From CAINEC01 sp046303115 (lineage in GTDB: Bacteria > Bacteroidota > Bacteroidia > AKYH767-A > OLB10), in the NCBI GenBank assembly GCA_046303115.1, contig JBKCGZ010000135.1, positions 1 to 5,119 on the forward strand: a stretch of 5,119 nt of DNA, in the 5' to 3' direction. Made by a program: the position numbers and the translations under genes. This document shows positions 1 to 5,119 of this stretch, in pieces. Within the stretch, counting starts at the first letter, position 1; each line of letters starts with the position of its first letter. The notes below the pieces were generated by a model, which was not told the DNA's origin, made no database searches, and saw only the letters and a list, made by a program, of their open reading frames with translations.

Positions 1-86
1 CCTACATTCATCTTCGCGAATGTAGACGCGGACCATCCAGCCAATACCACAAGGCTAAATAAGATCTTATATCGAAGCATTTTCAT
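1..86 (-). CDS. Exported protein of unknown function, N-terminal fragment (29 codons, cut by window edge)
   Basis: Only the first 29 codons are present; the rest lies left of the window. The ATG at 86-84 opens a clear Sec signal peptide: a basic n-region (K2, R5, K7), a hydrophobic core at about residues 8-17 (ILFSLVVLAG), and a likely signal peptidase I site after STFA (residue 24), so the mature protein would begin KMNVG. No lipobox Cys is present, so it should be a soluble periplasmic, outer-membrane or secreted protein. A second in-frame ATG at 80-78 is possible, but the first gives the better basic n-region and carries the same leader as the receptor gene. It starts 34 bp after the receptor stop on the same strand with no hairpin between, so cotranscription is likely. 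The mature N-terminus would suit a PorV/PorQ-type outer-membrane protein, but five residues cannot establish that. That this is a secreted-protein gene is fairly sure; its identity is unknown. Confidence 0.75.
   Translation of the reverse strand, partial: MKMLRYKILFSLVVLAGWSASTFAKMNV
2..25. repeat. Perfect 8-bp inverted repeat, 8-nt spacer
   Basis: CTACATTC at 2-9 is the exact reverse complement of GAATGTAG at 18-25. It lies inside the partial exported-protein gene, over the codons flanking the predicted signal-peptide cleavage site. In mRNA it could form a short stem-loop, but a repeat this short can also be chance. Confidence 0.4.
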
Positions 87-97
87 AGCGTTAATTT
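87..97 (-). promoter_or_regulatory. SD-less translation initiation region of the exported-protein gene
   Basis: Read on the minus strand, the 11 bases before the ATG are AAATTAACGCT. No purine-rich Shine-Dalgarno sequence is present at normal spacing. The element differs at one base from the 11 bases before the receptor ATG. AT-rich, SD-less initiation regions are typical of Bacteroidota. The match also supports using the ATG at 86-84 rather than the one at 80-78. The rest of the 34-bp gene gap is unremarkable apart from three tandem GTTT units at 101-112. Confidence 0.5.
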
Positions 98-120
98 TCT
101 GTTTGTTTGTTTAGTAAAGG

Positions 121-3100
121 TTAAAAATCGAATCTCACACCCAATCTTGCTCTTCTTGGCAAGCTGTAGTTATCTGGGTTTAACAAGCGAATGTTATATT
201 GATCGATGAAAGCTTGCTGTGACTGTTGAGCAGATGACAACTGCAAACCATCAGCTGACTGAAGGAATCCATCATCAGTTGCATTACCAGTAGCACGGTA
301 TACTCCGACCACGTTACGTGTATCCAATAAGTTTTGAATCTGTAAATAAACGTTAAATGTTCCTGATTTCTTCTCAGAAAACTTAACTTCAATGTCCTTA
401 TCTAAACGTAAGTCAAATCTGAATTGCCAAGGAGTACGAGCACCATTTACTAAACCTTCAACTACACGCTGACCATTTGATTGCCACCCAATTGCTGCAG
501 CTTCACGCGTTGGACGAGACTGACGGGTGTATGGTGTACCAGAGTTTGCACGGAAAACAATGTTAGCTCCAGCATTTGCAAAAATTGGCTTGCCAAATAC
601 AATTGGACCATCATAATCTTCACCTGATTTGTAATGATAATCAAAGGAAGTTGTTATCTGATGACGTGTATCATAATCTAAAGGAATAATGAAACGTAAG
701 TTCGGTTGATCAGTATTCGTTAACTCCGTGTTTGAACTTGCACTTGAACCTGTACCATCTGCAAACTGTAATGTGTAGCTCGCTAACATACGAACATTCC
801 CTGTACGACGTAAATCATAACTCATTGAAATACCTTTTACTGTTCCGAAATCAATATTGTCGTAAGTAGTGTATGTATTTGGGAATGCAAAATTCACTCT
901 TGTAATCTGAATCATGTTTTTTAATTCACGATAGAAAGCAGAAATAGTTAAAGCGGATGATTTGCTGATTTTTTGTTTAAATCCAATCTCGTAATCTGTT
1001 GTTCTTTCTGGCTTTAATCCAGCATTGTTTAATGAACCATCAGGGTTTGTTCTTAGAGAAAGGTATTCAGAAGGATCATTTCTTAATGCTGCCGAAGGAC
1101 GTTGCGTTAACACATCATAGTGAGCAAAGAACTGAGCCTCGTCAGTGATATTGAATGCAAACGCAATACGTGGCATAATGGTGATTTGTGGTTTGTAATC
1201 TTCAAATACTCCGTCAATATTCCATGTTTCTGTCGCTATTTTCCCAGCATCTGGTTTAACAGCAGGTACAATTAATCCAGTTGTTGATTGCGATGCAATA
1301 AGATCAGGATCACTAACAATTTGACCATTCTTATCATACCATACATTTCCATCACGGTAACCAATAATTGAAGTTAAGTCGCTAGGGTTAGCTAAGTAAG
1401 GAACGAAAGAACCTTGGATATTATCTGGCTTTCCTTCAATTGCCTGAGGGAAGTCGTCGACTGTGTAAGCATCTAATAATAAGAACTTATCTTTTAATGC
1501 TTTCTGATTTGCATCGAAACGATCAATACGTAAACCAATGTTAAAACTTAAATTATCAATTGTAAAACGATCTTGAATGTATCCTGACATGTAAGTAGGA
1601 CGGAAAGCACCAATAGCGCGGGTATAATTAGCGCCATCTTTTTGAGTAAAGTAATCTTTGAATGTTGGATTAGTGTTAATCTTATTTCCTGTGTAATCGT
1701 ATCCATAATAGCTAACTAATCCGTTAGAAACTAACTGATCTACATTGAACATTCCAATATTTAATTGATCAGGTGATAACGCATCAAAATCAACGTATGC
1801 ATTATTTGCAATTCCTAATTCATTACGTAAATTCTCGTAGAAACCATTAATAATTTGTCCATTTTCATCTAACGTAGGTGCATAGGTTGAAGGGTGATTA
1901 ATTGTATAAAAAGTAGTATCACCATTCGTGATATTTTGACCGTAAATAGTATCACCAACGCTAAAGTCAGTTTCAACTAAATTGAAATTAGCAAATTGAC
2001 GGCCTAATGCCCATAAGCTTCTTGGAGCAACACTATAACCACGATCAACACGTTGTTCAAATTCAAAACCAACTAAAATGGAGTGCTTCTTAACATCAGC
2101 ATTACCACTTAAAGTAATACGATACTGATCGTTATCAAAGTTCTGGTAAGCATTTCTTAAGTTTCCTACACCTTCCCAAATAGCCATTACACTATTAGTT
2201 CCGTCACCATTTCTAACACCACCAGCACTTCTAATCTGATCCAAAGAACTAACATTAACGCCAGCACCATTGAATGCACCATAAGCAGCGTTTGTATATG
2301 CTTCAGCGATTGAATTTATTCCACCAGCCTGGAAACCGAATGAGTTTGAGTAACCAATTTGTTCGCGCGTAGAATCATCAATGGCTGTGTAAACTGCATT
2401 GCTTGTTCTAGAAAATTTACCAACATAACCATAATTCCAAAGATTATCTTTATGAACTGGATCTTGGTTGATTTGTTGGTTTTTTGAATATTCAGCTTGT
2501 ACCGTAAAATACACGTTTTTAAATACAGAAGAATTTTCTTTTTCTGATTTATATGTCGAAGCTAAACGTTGAGTTAAACGGCCAAAAACACGAAAATCAC
2601 GATCAATGATTTGTGGGTTCTCTTCAAAATTGTAAGCTACACGATTAATCGCATAACTTCTTCTGTCGTTTGTATTAAAACTACCACCTAATGTAAAAGT
2701 TGTGAACTCCGCTGGCTGATAATCAAACTTGGCAGTGAAACGATATCCAATCTGCTTAACATTGTTTTTTGTAGTTACTTTTTCAAAATCATCCTTTGTA
2801 TAAAACTGAGCGGCATTAAATGAACCAAAGCTAGATGAAGAAGTTTGGTATAATTGAATTGGATTCTGCACTAAGTCTTGGTAAACATCGTCTTTAAGTT
2901 TATACATTCCGATTCCAGATGGGTCAGGATCCTTTTCTGATTGATATTCACCCGATAAGAAAAAACCTAAAATAGCTTTCTCACCACCATTCTCTAATTT
3001 TTTCTTAAATATTGGGCCGGATAAATCAGCCGAAACTAGGTTATAACCATATTGGTCAAACATTTCTGAAGAGACCACCTCTAAACCACCAGTGAAATCT

Positions 3101-3786
3101 TTTGAAGGACCTCTGGTTGTAATTGAGATAACCCCTCCTGTTGCATCACCATACTGTGCTGGCGTACCACCCACAATCGCAGTTACCTGCTCAATACCTG
3201 ATTGAGGAAGCTTCTGTGATCCACGGATACGGATACCGTCTACATAGTAATCTGTTGCATCAGCACGAGATCCACGAACGTTAAGGTCGTCACCTTCATC
3301 TTTCTGGAATACACTCGCCGCTTGAGCAGCTACTGATTTAACATCACGAGTTGGAGCTGCTTGAATATCTTCACGCGTTAACGTTGCTCCGCGCTGTACA
3401 TCATCCTTTCCGAACAATGGAGCCTTGTACTCGATAATTTCAACACCACCTAATTCAATAGTAGTTGCAGAAATCATTAAGTCTTGGAAAGTAGTCTTAT
3501 CAATAGACACAACTACATCGTTAATCACCAATTCTTTGTAACCGGTGTACTTTAAACGGATGGTGTATTTACCAGCCGCTAATGGCTTGATATTATATTC
3601 ACCATCAAAATCTGACTGTCCGCCTGAAACCTGTGTTCCGTTCATCTCTGCAATCACAGTCGCAAAAGGAATCGGTTGTTTGTTGGCTTTGTCAAGGATT
3701 TTACCTCTGATAGCTCCGGACTGTGCAAATGCTCCGGCGCATACAACCAGTAAAAACACTAGGGTTAAGTAAGCTTTCCTTATCAT
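121..3786 (-). CDS. TonB-dependent outer-membrane receptor with N-terminal carboxypeptidase-regulatory-like domain (1221 aa, complete)
   Basis: This is an outer-membrane beta-barrel transporter expected to move a ligand into the periplasm using TonB-ExbBD energy. Domains in order: a signal peptide at residues 1-21 with cleavage after GAFA; a CarboxypepD_reg-like beta-sandwich at about 24-108 (IRGKILD, PIPFATV, DFDGEYNI, GKYTIRLKYTGYK); a linker with VEIIEYKAPLF near 115-125; a plug at about 130-226 with NVRGSR (169-174), YYVDGIRI (180-187) and PAQYGDATGGVISITTR (209-225); then a barrel to the end. Barrel hallmarks include YIQDRF (736-741), LKPERTTDYEIGFK (924-937), DTRHQI (1039-1044) and NLLDTRN (1152-1158). 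The protein ends in an aromatic strand, GVRFDF, as outer-membrane barrels do. It is long for a TonB receptor, with polar stretches at about 600-720 and 760-860 that are probably extracellular loops. The substrate is unknown. It is not clearly a SusC: no SusD gene is adjacent, although the downstream neighbour is truncated. The start ATG gives the only sensible signal peptide. The gene is intact, with no frameshift. Confidence 0.95.
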   Translation of the reverse strand: MIRKAYLTLVFLLVVCAGAFAQSGAIRGKILDKANKQPIPFATVIAEMNGTQVSGGQSDFDGEYNIKPLAAGKYTIRLKYTGYKELVINDVVVSIDKTTFQDLMISATTIELGGVEIIEYKAPLFGKDDVQRGATLTREDIQAAPTRDVKSVAAQAASVFQKDEGDDLNVRGSRADATDYYVDGIRIRGSQKLPQSGIEQVTAIVGGTPAQYGDATGGVISITTRGPSKDFTGGLEVVSSEMFDQYGYNLVSADLSGPIFKKKLENGGEKAILGFFLSGEYQSEKDPDPSGIGMYKLKDDVYQDLVQNPIQLYQTSSSSFGSFNAAQFYTKDDFEKVTTKNNVKQIGYRFTAKFDYQPAEFTTFTLGGSFNTNDRRSYAINRVAYNFEENPQIIDRDFRVFGRLTQRLASTYKSEKENSSVFKNVYFTVQAEYSKNQQINQDPVHKDNLWNYGYVGKFSRTSNAVYTAIDDSTREQIGYSNSFGFQAGGINSIAEAYTNAAYGAFNGAGVNVSSLDQIRSAGGVRNGDGTNSVMAIWEGVGNLRNAYQNFDNDQYRITLSGNADVKKHSILVGFEFEQRVDRGYSVAPRSLWALGRQFANFNLVETDFSVGDTIYGQNITNGDTTFYTINHPSTYAPTLDENGQIINGFYENLRNELGIANNAYVDFDALSPDQLNIGMFNVDQLVSNGLVSYYGYDYTGNKINTNPTFKDYFTQKDGANYTRAIGAFRPTYMSGYIQDRFTIDNLSFNIGLRIDRFDANQKALKDKFLLLDAYTVDDFPQAIEGKPDNIQGSFVPYLANPSDLTSIIGYRDGNVWYDKNGQIVSDPDLIASQSTTGLIVPAVKPDAGKIATETWNIDGVFEDYKPQITIMPRIAFAFNITDEAQFFAHYDVLTQRPSAALRNDPSEYLSLRTNPDGSLNNAGLKPERTTDYEIGFKQKISKSSALTISAFYRELKNMIQITRVNFAFPNTYTTYDNIDFGTVKGISMSYDLRRTGNVRMLASYTLQFADGTGSSASSNTELTNTDQPNLRFIIPLDYDTRHQITTSFDYHYKSGEDYDGPIVFGKPIFANAGANIVFRANSGTPYTRQSRPTREAAAIGWQSNGQRVVEGLVNGARTPWQFRFDLRLDKDIEVKFSEKKSGTFNVYLQIQNLLDTRNVVGVYRATGNATDDGFLQSADGLQLSSAQQSQQAFIDQYNIRLLNPDNYSLPRRARLGVRFDF

Positions 3787-3797
3787 AGAGTTAATTT
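3787..3797 (-). promoter_or_regulatory. SD-less translation initiation region of the receptor gene
   Basis: On the minus strand the 11 bases before the receptor ATG read AAATTAACTCT. This matches 10 of 11 bases before the next gene's ATG, at the same distance. No Shine-Dalgarno sequence is present at normal spacing; the nearest purine run, AAGAAG, is too far upstream to serve. It supports the ATG at 3786-3784 as the true start. Confidence 0.5.
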
Positions 3798-3828
3798 ATT
3801 GTCTTCTTGGTGTTAATGTTACGTTAAT
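3790..3828 (-). repeat. Three direct ATTAAC hexamers spaced 22 and 11 bp apart in the receptor leader
   Basis: On the plus strand GTTAAT occurs at 3790-3795, 3812-3817 and 3823-3828; on the receptor's strand these are ATTAAC in direct orientation. The offsets of 22 and 11 bp put all three on about the same face of the helix. The copy nearest the gene is part of the start-codon leader. They could be a regulator's binding sites or chance in AT-rich DNA, since the hexamer or its complement also occurs elsewhere in this intergenic region. Confidence 0.3.
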
Positions 3829-3858
3829 CAGTTAGGGGGTTAAAAATAGAAATAAAAG

Positions 3859-3899
3859 ATTCAAATTCCCAAATAGTTTATTTGATTTTGAGTTTGAAT
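3859..3899. repeat. Imperfect inverted repeat in the receptor upstream region
   Basis: The outer arms ATTCAAA (3859-3865) and TTTGAAT (3893-3899) and the inner arms CAAATA (3870-3875) and TATTTG (3879-3884) are perfect complements around a 3-nt loop. Between inner and outer arms is an asymmetric interior loop of 4 nt against 8 nt. On the receptor transcript it would lie about 75-115 nt before the start codon if transcription begins at the -7 match further upstream. All arms are AT-rich, so stability is low. It lacks the GC stem and U-tract of a terminator. Confidence 0.3.
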
Positions 3900-3944
3900 T
3901 TTATTCACAATTAGATTTTCAACAAAAGTTTCTATGTATTGGCT

Positions 3945-3952
3945 CAAAAATA
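3945..3952 (-). promoter_or_regulatory. Candidate Bacteroidota -7 promoter element for the receptor gene
   Basis: On the minus strand this reads TATTTTTG, an exact match to the Bacteroidota -7 consensus TAnnTTTG, and it is the only exact match on this strand in the intergenic region. It would give a leader of about 150 nt before the receptor ATG. No TTG-type -33 element is present at the expected spacing of about 19 bp, so the call is weak. Confidence 0.25.
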
Positions 3953-4068
3953 GATCGCTGTTTTAAACTACTTTCCGACTGATTTCCAAACCAATAAGAA
4001 TTATTCCATTCCGGAGTGCCAAAAGCATATAATTGACTAATTTGTTAATAAAGTTTGAATTCAATAAT

Positions 4069-4203
4069 ATGCATGTTACTCCTATTTTATTCGAAACACC
4101 AATACTACCAAATTATTTTCACGAATTATTTCCCACAATTAACAATAGAGTGAAAGCATTTTTTAAATTTGTTGGTTCTCGCAAAATGATACTGTTGATT
4201 TAG
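4069..4203 (+). CDS. Doubtful small ORF, 44 codons, upstream of smc
   Basis: An ATG at 4069 opens 44 codons to a TAG at 4201-4203, in the same direction as smc and ending 51 bp before it. The frame is stop-free back to 4033, or 57 codons in all. The translation begins MHVTPILFETPILPNYFHEL and ends KMILLI, with a mixed composition rather than pure low-complexity Lys/Asn/Ile. I recognise no family, signal peptide or clear membrane segment. The start has an AT-rich leader without a Shine-Dalgarno sequence, which is uninformative in this lineage. It overlaps the only plus-strand -7 promoter match, which argues against it if that promoter drives smc. An open frame of this length can arise by chance in AT-rich DNA. 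Treat it as a hypothesis. Confidence 0.15.
   Translation: MHVTPILFETPILPNYFHELFPTINNRVKAFFKFVGSRKMILLI
4164..4171 (+). promoter_or_regulatory. Candidate Bacteroidota -7 promoter element for smc
   Basis: TAAATTTG matches TAnnTTTG exactly and is the only exact plus-strand match in the intergenic region. It lies 84 bp before the smc ATG, which would leave a leader of roughly 75 nt. No TTG -33 element is visible about 19 bp upstream, so support is weak. Confidence 0.25.
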
Positions 4204-4254
4204 AGGGCAGATTAATTCATGCGAGTTAATAATTATTCAATTTTAAATTAAGTA

Positions 4255-5119
4255 ATGAGACTCAAATCACTTGAAATAAAAGGATTCAAAAGTTTTGGAG
4301 ATAAAGTAATAATCCACTTTGATGAAGGAGTTACTTCGATAGTTGGTCCCAATGGATCTGGAAAATCGAATGTAGTTGATGCTATGCGTTGGGTTCTTGG
4401 TGAACAAAAAACAAGAATGCTTCGCTCCGAAAAAATGGAGAACATCATCTTCAACGGAACGAAAACCAGAAAAGCAGCTAACCTAGCGGAGGTTTCTTTA
4501 TCATTTGAAAATAATAAAGGAATTCTACCTACTGAGTTCACAACTGTAAGCATTACACGTCGCCTCTACAGAACAGGAGAAAGTGAATACCAATTAAACG
4601 GAGTTACCTGTCGTTTAAAAGATATCAATGACTTATTCATGGACACTGGTATTGGTCCTGATTCTTATGCTATCATCGAATTAAACATGGTCGATGATAT
4701 TATTAAGGATAGAAATAATACGATTAAAACTTTATTAGAAGAAGCTGCGGGGATTTCAAAATATAAAATCAGAAAGAAGCAAACTTTTCAAAAATTAGAA
4801 GAAACAGATGCAGACTTAAATCGTGTGAACGATTTACTTTTTGAAATTGAAAAAAGTTTGAAGCAGCTTGAAACACAAGCTAAAAAAACAGATCGTTATT
4901 ATCGATTAAAAGAAGAATACAAAGAGCTTAGTACTCAACTTGCACTTTATACAATTCGAAATAATAGTTCATCGTTTGAAGATTTAAAAAATAAAGAGAA
5001 AACATTTAGCGAATCGAAACAAGAAATGCAATTAAAACTGGAAGAGTTAGAATTGCACTTGTCGACTATAAAAAGTCAAACAAGCGAAAAAGAAGTTGCA
5101 CTTCAAACTGCCCAAAAAT
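4255..5119 (+). CDS. smc: Chromosome segregation protein SMC, N-terminal part (288 codons, cut by window edge)
   Basis: SMC is the ATPase of the bacterial condensin-like complex with ScpA and ScpB; it organises and helps segregate the chromosome. About a quarter of a protein that is usually near 1,170-1,200 residues is present. Visible landmarks are LEIKGFKSFGDK at residues 5-16, the Walker A motif GPNGSGKS at 31-38, WVLGEQ at 46-51, the conserved Arg at 57 in MLRSEKMENIIFNGT, TGIGPDSYAII at 131-141 and EEAAGISKYKIRKK at 162-175. From about residue 175 the sequence is rich in Glu, Lys, Leu and Gln, as expected for the ascending coiled-coil arm. The hinge, descending arm, signature motif and Walker B lie beyond the window. 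The start is the first ATG in frame and places Walker A at the usual position; it follows an SD-less AAATTAAGTA. The position aligned with the usual Q-loop Gln is Leu143. RecN and Rad50 are excluded by the KSFGDK and EEAAGISKYK motifs. Confidence 0.97.
   Translation, partial: MRLKSLEIKGFKSFGDKVIIHFDEGVTSIVGPNGSGKSNVVDAMRWVLGEQKTRMLRSEKMENIIFNGTKTRKAANLAEVSLSFENNKGILPTEFTTVSITRRLYRTGESEYQLNGVTCRLKDINDLFMDTGIGPDSYAIIELNMVDDIIKDRNNTIKTLLEEAAGISKYKIRKKQTFQKLEETDADLNRVNDLLFEIEKSLKQLETQAKKTDRYYRLKEEYKELSTQLALYTIRNNSSSFEDLKNKEKTFSESKQEMQLKLEELELHLSTIKSQTSEKEVALQTAQK

Larger units (their letters stand above)
3787..4254. other. Divergent intergenic region between the receptor gene and smc (468 bp)
   Basis: This AT-rich stretch separates two divergently transcribed genes, so it should carry promoters for both and needs no terminator for either. 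On the minus strand I see one exact TAnnTTTG match, an imperfect inverted repeat and three ATTAAC hexamers near the receptor start. On the plus strand I see one exact TAnnTTTG match 84 bp before smc and a doubtful 44-codon ORF. I found no tRNA, no B12-box or other riboswitch core, no CRISPR-like repeats and no transposon ends. A locally more GC-rich patch near 3975-4020 has no function I can recognise. Confidence 0.8.

Noticed and set aside
101..112. GTTT x3 tandem repeat between the two minus-strand genes
   Set aside because: Three units of a tetramer are too few to suggest a phase-variable tract, and it lies outside the coding frames.
180..644. Minus-strand open frames at 180-392 and 462-644
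   Set aside because: Both lie within the receptor's C-terminal barrel on the same strand in another frame. The receptor frame shows clear family motifs here, so these are out-of-frame shadows.
3545..3772. Plus-strand open frame of 75 codons
   Set aside because: It is antisense to the receptor's signal peptide and CarboxypepD_reg-like domain, which account for the coding constraint.
3787..3960. Cobalamin or TPP riboswitch in the receptor leader
   Set aside because: TonB receptor leaders often carry riboswitches, but I see no B12-box-like or thi-box-like core, and the leader is too AT-rich for such a fold.
3961..4028. Minus-strand ORF of 21 codons from the ATG at 4028
   Set aside because: It is too short, has no recognisable features, and its upstream context gives no support.
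4033..4070. Sigma70-like TTGACT at 4033-4038 with TAATAT at 4065-4070
   Set aside because: The spacer is 26 bp, far from the usual 17, and this lineage uses a different promoter consensus.
4111..4131. Direct repeat AATTATTT at 4111-4118 and 4124-4131
   Set aside because: Two copies of an 8-mer made only of A and T are expected by chance in sequence this AT-rich.
4248..4553. Minus-strand open frame of 101 codons opposite the start of smc
   Set aside because: It lies antisense to highly conserved SMC motifs (Walker A, LGEQ), which explain the sequence; the translation resembles no known protein.

Overview
The window looks like chromosomal DNA from a Bacteroidota bacterium, probably near Flavobacteriales or a related order. 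Three things point there: a long TonB-dependent receptor with an N-terminal carboxypeptidase-regulatory-like domain, an SMC whose Q-loop and adjacent segment differ from the textbook form, and AT-rich start contexts with no Shine-Dalgarno sequence in front of any of the three recognisable genes. The genus cannot be fixed from the sequence alone.

Layout: (1) 1-86, minus strand, is the first 29 codons of an exported protein that runs off the left edge. (2) 121-3786, minus strand, is a complete 1221-residue outer-membrane TonB-dependent receptor. Its stop lies 34 bp before the start of gene 1, so the two probably form an operon transcribed leftward, receptor first. (3) 3787-4254 is a 468-bp AT-rich divergent intergenic region. 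It holds weak Bacteroidota-type promoter -7 matches in both directions, an imperfect inverted repeat, three ATTAAC hexamers spaced 11 and 22 bp apart in the receptor leader, and one doubtful 44-codon ORF. (4) 4255-5119, plus strand, is the first 288 codons of smc, which runs off the right edge.

The receptor and the exported protein probably act together at the cell envelope. The receptor's substrate cannot be read from sequence, and no riboswitch, sigma/anti-sigma pair or SusD-like partner is visible. SMC is a housekeeping chromosome-organising ATPase and appears unrelated to its divergent neighbour.

No clearly new biological system is visible. The points most worth a second look are the Leu in place of the usual SMC Q-loop Gln, the near-identical start contexts of the two minus-strand genes with phased copies of the same hexamer upstream, the uncharacterised long-loop receptor and its truncated partner, and the small ORF ahead of smc.
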